Shown: positions 47,240-58,300 of the stretch, in pieces | How positions within the stretch are numbered: position 1 is the first letter of the stretch | Layout of the letters: the number at the start of each line of letters is the position of its first letter | From: Lepeophtheirus salmonis | Taxonomy: Eukaryota > Arthropoda > Copepoda > Siphonostomatoida > Caligidae | NCBI RefSeq assembly: GCF_016086655.4 | Contig: NC_052138.2 | Coordinates: forward strand, 5,890,001 to 5,954,000 | Reading direction: 5' to 3' | Length of the DNA stretch: 64,000 nt | Notes under the pieces: model-generated | Told to the model about the DNA's origin: nothing | The model's database searches: none | Seen by the model: only the letters and a program-made list of their open reading frames with translations | Translations under genes and position numbers: made by a program

Positions 47240-48110
47240 TTTGATTATCCTCAGAACTGTCCATCATTCATATTAATTTCTTGACCTTCTTTTCCATTCC
47301 TTGAGATATTGCCTTTCATTAATCCTTGAAGCGTCAATAGTAGGCGATACTTTTACCATAAATGCATCTATTTTGAGTTTTTCTGGGTGGCTTGACACGA
47401 TTATGATTAGCCATTCACCATTGCGATTATGTAATTCCATGTTTTCTGTAATATCTCCTCGACTCTCTAAATTAATTGACACACGGACGGACATAGGAAG
47501 AAGAGGTGTTCTGAATTTCCAATGATTAAGGCACATAAAATGCAGTTGTTATTCCCACTGATAATTTATTAGTGTAGAGTTAGAATATAGCCATTCAATA
47601 TCCGAACCACTTATATGGATTTGTAGTAAAAGGTTCCCCAATACTGCTTTGGGTTCCCATTTTAAACCCTAAGATACCCAGTCCATTGCAACTCCCCCTA
47701 ACAATTGATAAACCACTGTCCAACCTCTTAGATTGTACCATTTTGAATGCATCTCTTATTGTTTTGGACGCCATTACCCGAAATAACAAAAAGAATGGAG
47801 TCTGTGGGTAGTTGAGCACTTTGCTTTCCTTTCATTTGTTCTGTCATACCTTCAAATTGAGGATAAAATTTTCGATAAGGGGACACCCACTTAACCAATG
47901 ATATTCAACAATTGTCATTAATCCCGCTTGAACAAAAAAGTTAACCTCCAATATGAGGTGGACATTAAAATTCAGGGGTTCGTCCCTAACATGTGTTGTA
48001 AGAGGAGAAATAGGGCTCTTTGCCATGAGTCCACCATAAGATTTTCTGAAATATCCCAAGCTTCTAGTCACTTTCAGCTGTTCTCCAGCATCCATTAAGA
48101 CTCTTTCTCA
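47240..48110 (-). mobile_element. LINE 3' part (copy E)
   Basis: On the minus strand one frame reads CILCALIIGNSEHLFFLCP (47,565-47,500 region), the C..C...EHLF..CP zinc-knuckle-like motif that closes many L1-type ORF2 proteins. A RVEEILQKTW tail follows. ORFs 47,844-48,095 and 47,595-47,819 upstream are other frames of the same DNA. RT is not recognisable here. The same segment, similarly decayed, is at 55,180-56,070. Confidence 0.6.
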
Positions 48111-48719
48111 TCAATAATATGTGAAATTCAAGCCAATTTCCAAGTAAATCCCCCGATTTTATCTTCAGACTCTATATTTGCACATTCGAAATAAAAAATA
48201 TTTCAAACAATGATGACTTTATATATATATATATATACAAACATTATTTGAAAAATATATAATTTCCTTAAAAGTAAACAGTAATAAAGATGTATATTTT
48301 ATATATTATATAAGATATTCAGTAGCTTACGAAATATTTAAAACTCCATTTAATAAATCATTATGAAAAATATGAAAATATGACATCTAATCTATCAAAC
48401 AAATTAAAAATTTAAAGAATCTTGGATATAAACACAACTACAGTAATCAATATTGAATTTATGTAATACAGGTGTCCCCGGCCATTTTATTAATATGACT
48501 TCATTGTTATTTATATTGAATTAGATATATTTTAAATCAAATAAATTAATGTAGATTCCTTTTAATCCTTTTAATAACTTGGGAATCTTAGATGCTCTTT
48601 TAAATAACTTGAGAAAACTCTGTTTTTTAATTATTTGTTTTTATAATCTAAATTATTGCTCTTTAGTAAGAATTTTGTACATATGAAAGAAGATTAGTAA
48701 AAAACAAAAAAGAAACTGA

Positions 48720-49465
48720 TGGTACCAAGTCAAGTTATATTTTCTGGCGCCGCTTCCCTGACCATCACGAAGCCCCCCTAATATACCAAAAATCACCACG
48801 GATCTCAAGTTGTACATGTGAACTGCTTGGCCAAAATATAGTTTAAACTATAATGCCGCCCTGTTTCTATGCACTAAGGAATCCTAATAATATTCTATAA
48901 TACACCCATCCCCCGGTTTGTGCAGCCCTGTGTAAGCTAAATTTCTCCACCGCCCTTTCCCTCAGAATGAATGGAACCCTTCTGGTATCCCAAAAATATA
49001 ACCCGGCCTTCAGGTTGTAAAGGTGAAGTACTTGGACTCAAGGAAGATAAAGGGGGTGGCATCGCCACCCCCTTTATAAGCACCAAGAATCCCTTTCAAT
49101 ATACTAGAATATACTCTCTCACACAGGTTGTGTAGGAGAACTGCTGGGCCTGAGGCTTGTAAAATTTTTCTGCCGCCCTTACTGAGCATCACGGAACCCT
49201 CCCAATATCCCAAAATACCCCCAGCTCTCAGGTTGTACAGGTGAAGTATTGACCCCTCAATGGGGTTTTAACCTCACAGCTGCTGCATTTGTAAGAATCA
49301 AGAATATGCTATAATACATTGCTGCCTACGGGTTGTAGGCTGTTGGTCCCTTACGACTGTTAAATTCTTTCACCGCTGCTTCCTTGAAGATCATAAAACA
49401 CTTTTAGTATCCAAAATACACCCTGGACCACAATTTTACAGGTAATGTACTAAAAATGTTATTGA
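48720..49465 (+). repeat. Degenerate tandem array, unit about 205 bp
   Basis: Four units begin with a CCGC..CCCT-like start at about 48,750, 48,950, 49,171 and 49,372 (spacings about 200, 221 and 201). Each continues ATCACGGAACCCTCC-like, a run like ATATCCCAAAATA, then CTCAGGTTGTACAGGTGAA. Units are strongly diverged. The array is richer in G+C than its flanks and sits between copy E and the next TTAA-family copy. It is followed at 49,530-49,620 by TTTCAGCATAATCCATCCAT and ACATACAAACACAGACA, a tail of a kind common at the ends of arthropod repeats. Confidence 0.75.
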
Positions 49466-49639
49466 AAGCCGCCATGGCTCCGAAAACCAAATAAAATAAA
49501 AATATCAGAACCTTTTCTAGAACGTTTAAAACCTACATTAAAAATTTCAGCATAATCCATCCATTGGTTCGCCCATGATTGAAGACATACAAACACAGAC
49601 ATTCACATTTAATACATAGATGACTAATAATTGTTTAAC

Positions 49640-50030
49640 TATCATAATACTTTTATTTTTTATGTGTGCTTATAAAGTAAAATATTTACAATAGGATAAC
49701 ATCTCTTCTTTTTTTATCTGTACACTCGGACTCAACACTGTATATTTTATTTGCCAAGTCTTGACATTGAAAAAAGAAGAGTCTAAGAAATTAAATAGAA
49801 AAACATAGGATCACCTTTAAACAAAACTCTTAATTAAATTCCCTAAACCTCGATCATAAAATGGCTACCTATTCAAAGAAATCTTAAAAACAGATGTAGC
49901 AAGATAAATATAGAGACACATGTATTCATATTTAACACTAGAATACAGGAAAGTATTGATTATGTGGATTTAAAGGAATAAGAAGAATTTTTATCGATCT
50001 TGGGGTGTAAAATATCCCAGTTCACTAAAG
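49640..50030 (+). repeat. TTAA-family copy F
   Basis: Degenerate left and middle modules (ACATTGAAAAAAGAAGAG, CCTAAACCTCGATCATAAAATGGC) and the core at 49,900-50,030 (GAATACAGGAAAGTATTGA, GGAATAAGAAGAATTTTTAT, AATATCCCAGTTCACTAAAG). Only about 0.4 kb, close to the size of an undisturbed short element. Confidence 0.7.
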
Positions 50031-50559
50031 AGAATGAAAAAAATTTGCCTTTAATAAAGGATTGTAACCCTAAAGTGTCATTTTTAAATGTAATACTGTA
50101 GTTTTAAAATAAATTGAAATACCACAATTGTATTCAAGTCTTATAACAAAGAATATTTTTTTAAGACAAAAAACCAAAAGACTGTTCTATTTTTTATTAT
50201 TAATTTTTAGAGGAAAAAAAAAAATTTTAGCTAACCACTTCATTGAAAAATAAATGGTGTATATTATACATAAAATTGAAGAATACAATAAGGAAAACAT
50301 AATTACTTGAAAGTGGGAGTATTCGGCTTTGCTGTGAATGACTTAGGTGTTCACAACTGACCGGCAGAGAAACTTTAATATAGATTTTCGTAACCAAGGG
50401 ACATCAGTGTCCAAATCGTAAATTTTTTTTAATGTTCCTTTTATTGCTCAGATGCACTTATTAAGTCTAAGTAAACAATATGGGGTTGATCTTATCTGGC
50501 GGTACATCATTCATATTTCAATTTTTTTTCTAGAGTGCAGTTTAAACAAAAGGTATTCA

Positions 50560-51200
50560 GAGGTCATTAATTTAGCAAATTCTTCGTGAAATAATGTTTG
50601 GGACAAGATTCATTTCAAATGTAAGCCCTAAGTTATGATACTTACATAATTACTAGGCATACATCTTTTGAAGACTTTGACTATGTAGCCCATTTCTAAA
50701 ATGGTCCACCCCGTCGTGACGGAAGCCTCTAAAGAATAGATACCCCTGCGAGGAGTAGCACATACCCTCTCCTCTAGAGACGCCTAGATAGAGTAGTCCA
50801 AGGGGTTCGCCTCTGGAGAAGAAGTTGGACATATATTGATGTCCCAAAAGTTGTCTCTTAGGAAGGCTGGGGCCTTAGCAGTGCAATGACAAGGAGCTCC
50901 GTCTTAATAAAAACAAAGATATCTTAGAACTTTTCTCTGGCCAAAGGTAGAGCACTTTCTTATCCAAAATTCGATGTAAGCATCTATATAAAGGCGCTTT
51001 GCCCTCTCTACAAAAGTGGGGAGGAAGACTTTGCATGTGCTGGTCACAGCGCCAAGACGATGGAAGGGGTGAATAAGTCCCTGGCACGATAATTAGTGGT
51101 TAAGCTGCACCAGAGCTTCTTGGATATGGCCATGGGGGAAATCACAAATGAGAAAAGCTCCATGCTTTCACTTTTTTGCTCCTCATTTTACTCATTGTTG
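50560..51200 (-). pseudogene. DDE transposase C-terminal relic (in LR-F)
   Basis: Better preserved than its partner in LR-D. On the minus strand one set of frames gives VFLPTFVERAKRLYIDAYIE, then DGAPCH (second Asp block, about 50,895), KAPAFLRDNFWD, SSPEANPLDYSI (third Asp, with SPD changed to SPE) and ACLEERVCATP. Stops occur at the expected W and Q codons. ORFs 50,653-50,847 and 50,875-51,087 are shadow frames. N-terminal part missing. Confidence 0.78.
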
Positions 51201-52709
51201 CTTGTTTCAATTGAGACGAAACTTTAGATAATAAATCTTGAGTCACAACACCATTTAGTCACCGAGTTTGAAGACAATCGATGAATAAATTTATAATTTA
51301 TATTAACTTAAATTAAGTTTTCTGCTAGTTAAGATAAACCATGTATTGTATTACATTACTCTATCTTACCAAAGAATTGTTTTCAAGAACATATAAATGT
51401 CCCTGCCTAGGAATGACCGAGACACAAACCAAGACACATTGAGTTCAGGATAATAATTTCTCCCGAGCGTGTTGTCCATCTAGCAGAGCTGTTCTTATAT
51501 ATTTATTAATTGTTTTTCAATATAATTTATCTACCTAGTCACAGTTATGTAGAACTACAAGAAATTCAGGAATATACAGAACCCTCTTTTGTGTTAACAC
51601 AACACAAGTACAGAATGGACAATTTTAGGACAATGAGGTAGGCAGAATAAAATGTATGGGGAAACCATCTCCTATAAGGCCCCAAGATTCAAGCATAACT
51701 CAAAAGAGAGCAGACGCTCTGATGCCACGTCAACACAACAATAAATTCATTGTCCCCTTAATTCAATATAGCTCATTGCTTTTATTTTTAAACCAAATGT
51801 ATTTCTCTTTTATTATTTGATAGCTGAGACGTCAAGCTATTTCATATTGTAAATGATTCTTTAAAGTCAGTTTCGATTATTTTGTAAGCTTTGAATATAA
51901 CTTTTTTCCATTTAAAAAAAAAAAACAAAAGAAAACAGCACAACTTCAAATTTCTTTAACTTTTTTTATTTTTGAAGGAATGGATTTATTAATCAAAATA
52001 TATATAAATTGAGACATTTTAAAAAATTGTTTAGTTCAAATATATATATCAAAAGCTATTCATGTTTGTATTCTTTGCGATATTAGTATTCTTGTGAGTG
52101 GGAAAAGACTTTTTTTGTAAATGTAATAAATGGTATACCAGAGTTTTCTACTAGATAATATACTTTGTTTTGTTGATGATTTATAGATACATGCAGTTGA
52201 ATGAAATAATTCTTCATGATGCCTAGGATTAATTTTTAATCCATTTATTTTATTTTTTACATACTTATTCCATTTTCAAATTTGCTTATTCAAAATGTAA
52301 CCTCTTACCAATAGGGTTAGACTAGTGACTTATTAAAAATATCGTTTTCATAGGAAATATCTTACTATTTACAAAATTTAAAAACATCTGAATGTAAAAT
52401 ATTCTGACCCAGATGACGATAGCCGAAACTTTATAGTTGTATCCTCCATGTAATAAGAATGTTGTTGGAAGTGTTGTATGGAAAAGTAATAACAACTTTT
52501 ACCTAACCACTAACCGTTTCAAATATATTCCACATTCAGATACAAGTGGATGAATAGAAATTAAAAGAAATAGCTGAACCTGATGTGATGGCGTTTCTTA
52601 TGTTAACAAGATTAAAGGAGGGATTGTTATCTTTAATGCAATAAATGCTGTCTATGGAGAGATAATTATATGAAATAAAAGAGTGGTGTGTCAATTCTGT
52701 TGTTCAAAC

Positions 52710-53270
52710 CTGGCATCTTAATTACTCAATATGACTTCCACGGGTAGCTCCAAGGTGGCTCAGGCCCAGTTTTGAACTGTTTCTTTGTCGTATATCGGAC
52801 ACCAAATAATATCCCTTTTATACATACAAAAATGGCAATGCCGAGTGTGGAGAGGTCAAGGGTGTGAGGAGGGCAAAAGTTTTTGCTGATACAACAGTGT
52901 GTTTCCTACCGTAAGAACTCCTTGATTTCCTTTGCAGAATGACAGATTGCCCCGTTTTGTTGCGACCACAAATGGTTTTCATAGGTCTAAACAGACCGTC
53001 CCAAAATTAACAAAATGTCTGTTGGAGTTTGACCCTGAACGTAATTGCGCTGACCTGTATAATTATCCTATTTTAGTATTAAATAGATACACTCAATTCC
53101 CAATTCATACTAATTACCCTAAAGAATTATTGCCTTTAATGGTTTAATGTACTTTAAAATACATTGAATAACTTTTTGAATATGATAAGCGGAGCTTTAG
53201 AGGCACTTGCAAGATGTTACATTGTTATTTTTTGGAAAAATAGTCACGTGGTTGTTAAAATAGTTAGCGC
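52710..53270 (+). other. Private insert in LR-F with unidentified ORF
   Basis: Absent from LR-D and richer in G+C. A 71-codon ORF at 52,932-53,147 (DRLPRFVATTNGFHRSKQ, then CLLEFDPERNCADLYNYP) starts right after TTTGCAG, a fair splice acceptor. It has ordinary amino-acid composition and may be an exon of an unrecognised element or host gene. No terminal repeats were identified. Confidence 0.35.
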
Positions 53271-55179
53271 ACTATTAAAAAATGATCCATTTCAAACATG
53301 AAAACAGACACACAAAACTTTGATTTATTACTTTGGAGGTTCATTCATAACTAATGATTTTTAATGTACAACGATTCTGGATTCCACTTTGAAAGGGATT
53401 TAATTCGACACTTTTTGAGTTGCTACCCACTCATTTTTCTGTCATAGATAATTAACTATTTCTTATCCGTTTTGAAGCAATCATTATGAATTGAATCAAT
53501 ATATGACATCGAAAAATAAATTAATCTTTTTTTGAAAAAGAGTTTTTACATTATGAGTTTTGTAGGTACAATAAGATATAATTTGGTATTCTTATAGTAA
53601 AAATATTAAGTATTCATTTATAATACAAATTTTAACATGGTTGCTTGTAAATACAAGCTATAATATTTTAATTTTGTAGTCTCATTTCTGACATTGGAGA
53701 AAAGAAACATCCCAGAAATCAAAAGGAAAAATAATGAAAGATTTCTAAGGAAAAAAAATTAAACTATCTAAACCTCAATTAAAAAAGGTTAAATATACAA
53801 ATAAATCCTACAAAAGGCATAATGAAGATTTAAATAGAATTTCATATAATTTAATTGAATGTTTCAGGTGCATACTGAATATTACTAAACATTAAATGTC
53901 AATCCAGAGGAATAAGAAGAATTTTAATAAATACCAGGGTATATAATATCCTAGTCCACTAAAAAAGGGCTCAATATATATATCTACTCGTTATGGAAAA
54001 CATTTTATCCCTGGATAATAGCTGATTATATTTCAAAAGTGGATATATAAATACTTTTATATAGTTTTATTACTGAACATAAATACGTCAAGAAAATTAG
54101 TTATTTTTTATTTTTGTAAGAAAAAACCGTTTCATAAATTGCAAAATAATAGAAGTAATATTATTTTTTAATGCTCAAAGACAAAAATGAATATTACTTA
54201 GTAGTTTAATATTCATATGAACATTCTATATTTGTAAGTGGTATTAAAAAATTGTAAATATAATATTGAGCTTAATACTAATTCCCTATTTTTAATAAAA
54301 TGTATGTACTTAAATATTGAATATAATAATTTGTTTACAGTTGAAAATAGAGTTGTGTCGGTCCATATTTAAGACCAAAGACTACAGTACAGTCTAATGA
54401 TCGGTTTGGATCTTTACGCTGGAATATTCGAGTATATTTTGGGTACATGAACTTTCTGATCCAGATCCAAAAGCCAAGTAAAAAGATTACTTATCTCGAA
54501 TTTTATAAGCTTAATAAAATGGCAAATATACAAAGGTTATCTTTTCAATTATTACATACAACTGTTCATGAAAAGGTCACTCTAAGCATTAATCAAGAAA
54601 AATTTGGTGTACGTCTTGTAAAGAAAAAATATTTTTTTTAACTAGAGTTAAGTATTAAACAATATTAAAAGCCTTTTTTAGAATTCTTCATTTCTTTTTT
54701 ATTATCCATAATAGGTCGAGTACCTGAAATCTGTTTGGTCTCAGTTGTTTTCGGACAATGCATGTTAACATATGGCATACTATAATAATTTGGAGGCGAA
54801 TCCAAGACCCTTCCTACTTTTAGATCAGTCAAATTCCACTTATTAGTCCTGAAAAAAAAAAACTTGATCCTTATTGACGTCATAAGACGTTTCTTCTTTA
54901 TGAATTAATATAATTCATTTGTATTGAAAGACCGGTCTTAGAATGAATTGGAACGAAGAAATAAAGACCTACACAACACTAATTCAACATACTCATATGC
55001 AAATAAGTAAAGATAGGTATCTTTACTGTATTTTTTTATGCTTGTTTATTTCCTACTTAAATCATCCAATAATACTTCAACAAATACTTATGTTTAAAGG
55101 ATAAATATTTAAAAACCATTACAAAAAAAAATAAGAAATACAACATAAATTTTCCATTCTAATTCTTAACCAGGATTTC

Positions 55180-56070
55180 ATTATCCTCAAAACTGTCCAT
55201 CATTAATATTGATCTCTTGACCATCTTCTCCGTCCCTTGAGATATTGCCTTTTATTAAACCTTGAAGTGGCAATAGTAGGCGATACTTGTACTATAAAGG
55301 CATCTATTTTGAGTTTTTCTGGGTGGCTTGACACGATTATGATTAGCCATTCACCATCACGATTATGTAATTACATTTTTTCTGTAATATCTCCTCGACT
55401 CTTTAAATTAATCGCCACACGGACGGACATAGGAAGAAGAGGTGTTCTGAATTTTCAATGGTTAAGGCACATAAAGTGCAGTTTTTATCCCCACTGATGA
55501 TTTATTAGTATAGAGTTAAAATATAGCCATTCCATATCCGAACCACTTTTATTGATTTGTAGTAAAAGGCTTCGCAATACTGTTTTGGGTTCCCATTTTA
55601 AATCCTAAGATACCCAGTCCATTGCAACTCCCCCTAACAATTGATAAACCACTGTCCAACCTCTTAGATTGTACCATTTTGAATGCATCTCTTATTGTTT
55701 TGGACGCCATTACCCGAAATAACAAAAAGAATGGAGTCTGTGGGTAGTTGAGCACTTTGCTTTCCTTTCATTTGTTCTGTCATACCTTCAATTTGAGAAT
55801 AAACTTTTCCATAAGGGGACACCCACTTACCCAATATTATTCAACAATCATCATTAATCCCGTTTGAACAAAAAAGTTAACCTTCAATATGAGGTGGACA
55901 TTAAAATTCAGGGGTTCGTCCCTAACATGTGTTGTAAGAGTAGAACTAGGGCTCTTTGCCATGAGTCCAACATGAGATTTCCTGAATTATCCCAAGCTCC
56001 AGCACCCATTAAGACTCTAAATGGAAAAGGGCTCCCCACTTTATCTTTGAACCTGACTTCTTAGCCATAA
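55180..56070 (-). mobile_element. LINE 3' part (copy G)
   Basis: Same segment as 47,240-48,110. The minus strand keeps CTLCALTIENSEHLFFLCP at about 55,490-55,430, with the same C..C..H..C residues and more of the Trp and Arg positions that follow than in copy E. The upstream ORF 55,549-55,755 is nearly identical in sequence to its partner at 47,595-47,819, so this central part has diverged less than the flanks. Confidence 0.6.
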
Positions 56071-57705
56071 AGCCCATCTATCCGTCTTAAAATAGGTACA
56101 CATAATATTTAATCCTTGTTCAACATATAATCAGTTAATTTATTTTGAAAATTATTATATAATTTTGTCAATGTTTGTCAAAACCATGTATCTGCAAAAA
56201 TGACAATTTTTAACATAAATTACATATTTTTTGGAATTTTATAATTTTAATAAGTCTTTGTAAAAATTACTCGAGAACAATTCTTGGAAGAAAATGGACC
56301 AACGTGGAATATTCTCACCAAAACGCATAATTTTTTGTTAGCTTTGAACATACGAAGCTATTTATATCTAAACCCATGAAACCTTTGAAAATGCCAGAAA
56401 TCAACAAAGTTTTGTCAGACAAATACATTTTCTTCCTTTACTTTCATCATTTAACTGGCTTAATCTACAATATTAAGCATCTTATTTCATTATTTCTTTG
56501 CATTTTTGAATAGCTTCAAAAATATAGGAGGACAGTTTAAATTAATTTTTATCTTTTATCCTTTTGACTAAACCAATATCTTCTTTATTTTCATTCAAAA
56601 ATTCATAAAGGAGACAAATTTAACCATTATAAATTGGATTCTTAAAAAAAACAAGTAGAATGAATTAAACTAACCGTAATATTCTTGTATCTCAATTGTA
56701 ATCTTGTTCAAAAGCCCCATTGAGATAAATTTTTATGTGTTCCGCCTCATGCAATTTTCTGAATGGATCATTTACCTCCAAGGCAATTTCCCCTTGGTCC
56801 GCTTTCTTCCTCGTGCAAATTTCCACCCAGGGCAATTTTTCTTGTACCAGATCACAGATATTTTTTATTCTTCTTCTCTAGCACAATATACACAAGTTTA
56901 AAGTTTTCGAGGACAACAATTATTTAAAAAAACATTATATATTGATTTTATTTTATGTCCCCTTTTTTTTAATTCAACTGAATTTATTATATAAATATCC
57001 ACAGCACAGCAAATTATAATAGCTTGAAGAAAACTAATACATATTAGTTGATACATTTGGGAAAAAAAATCCCTTCACACGCTTTGGGATACTAGAATGC
57101 CAAGTCCAAAGAGTTAAATATGAATAGCTAAAAAATACAGGACATTAAGATCAAATCGGTACTTACGTGCGTGAGTAATTTTGTTATGATACAGCTGCCT
57201 GATGGTGTATCTTTTTTTTGTGAGTCGAAAATTTGTTGTATTAACAAACTTGAGGAAGTTTTGAGCAGCCCGGGAAAAGCTTCTCTAGATATAAAGAAAA
57301 TTGAATTTACCTCGTCCTGACGATTTTTTTGTCACAACATCAAGGAAATTCCAAATCGGGAGGTCTCAAATGAGACTGGGGTCCTATCCCAACTGTAATA
57401 AATATTCGTATGACTCTTCTGGAGACTCATGATCTCAGACAGGTCGCTAAAGTGTCTGAATTAACATTATTATGCCCATATGGGTAACAAATACATTTGT
57501 GTATGGCAATCTTAATCTCATGTATAATTTTTTCTGGGGATACGTTGAATCTAAAAGAAATAAAATATATTATGCCATCAAAGACTTTCAGATTGCTTCC
57601 ATCAAGGAGACAATGACAAACCTACCAAGGAATTACTTAGTCAACGCCTGCTCCTCTTTCTGGGCCCGTATCCCAAAATCGGATTAATAGTGGAGACGGA
57701 TGCAT
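56020..57705 (+). other. Private insert of copy G
   Basis: About 1.7 kb interrupting the duplication: CATTAAGACTCT lies before it and ACTCTTTCTCA after it, adjacent in copy E. Only the last 0.3 kb is recognised (transposase relic below). 56,100-57,170 is AT-rich with no named feature. Confidence 0.6.
57472..57690 (+). pseudogene. maT-like transposase C-terminus
   Basis: A 71-codon frame: FFWGYVESKRNK corresponds to the segment right after the third catalytic Asp (compare FGWGYVERHTNR of the 14.4-kb ORF), followed by QIASIKETMTNLPRNYLVNA and CSSFWARI. It ends before the usual final GGYIE. The catalytic blocks upstream are not readable. It belongs to the same broad group as the element at 14,283-15,186. 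Confidence 0.72.
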
Positions 57706-58166
57706 CTAATTTACTCTTTCTCAACATTCATATGTACAATTCAAGCCAATTTTCAAGTAAATCTACCAATTTGATCATAACACCTGGTATACGAATATTA
57801 GAAATAAAAAATATTTCAAACATAGATGTCTTTATTTATATTTACAAATATTATTTGATTAACATATAATTTTTTTATAAAGTAAAACAGCAATAAAGGT
57901 ATACAACTTCTGTTTTTGTTTCTTTTCAAATGTGGAAAAATGAAGATATTCACTAGCTTACAAAATATTCACAACTCCATTTCTTAAATTATTATGAAAA
58001 AAATGAAATAAAGTTTGACATTTAATCTATCAAATAAAATTTAAAAAAACTTGTGCAGTAATCAATATTGAATTTATGTAACACACTTGGTGAAAAATGG
58101 TAAGAAAATGGATCTTTGAGAACCTACTTTTATAAAGTTCTGAAGTTTTAATACCCTGCCAGTTAA

Positions 58167-58300
58167 CTCTGCGTTAGTAAACATCATCTGTATAACACAG
58201 TTACTTAACTAGGTAAAAATGAAATTTTTATTCAATTTAGTCAAATTTATCATTTCAATTATATATCCTGTTCACATTGTAAATGCTCAGATTCTATCAA
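58167..58300 (+). repeat. Solo left end of the TTAA family
   Basis: TTAA at 58,163-58,166, then CTCTGCGTTAGTAAACAT (compare CCCTCCGTTAGTGAATAT at 14,013) and TAACACAGTTACTTAACTA (compare TAACGCAGTTATTGAAGTG). No matching right core follows, so it is truncated. Confidence 0.6.

Larger units (their letters stand above)
44150..48475 (+). repeat. Segmental duplication, copy E
   Basis: Homologous in order to 53,500-58,090. It starts with a TTAA-family core (44,255-44,406) and continues with TGGATATATAAATACTTTA, AATATTGAGCTTAATACTAATT and TTGTTTACATTTGAAAATAG. It then carries a private Tc1 insertion (45,676-46,982), the LINE 3' part (47,240-48,110) and a tail to 48,475 (AGTAATCAATATTGAATTTA). Copy G has a different private insertion. 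Confidence 0.85.
50040..53450 (+). repeat. Long repeat, copy LR-F
   Basis: Homologous to 34,090-37,340 in the same order. The part corresponding to 35,800-36,600 of LR-D is missing, and about 0.55 kb at 52,710-53,270 has no counterpart. Landmarks: ATGCACTTATTAAGTCTAAG, CTGATGCCACGTCAACAC, CTACTAGATAATATACTTTG and GACACTTTTTGAGTTGCTAC. Confidence 0.8.
53500..58090 (+). repeat. Segmental duplication, copy G
   Basis: Counterpart of 44,150-48,475. It has the TTAA-family core at 53,820-53,969, the same unique blocks (TTATATAGTTTTATTACTGAACATAAATACG type), an empty TA site at 54,911-54,912 where copy E has the Tc1, the LINE 3' part (55,180-56,070), a private insert (56,020-57,705) and the shared tail (57,725-58,090). 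Confidence 0.85.
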
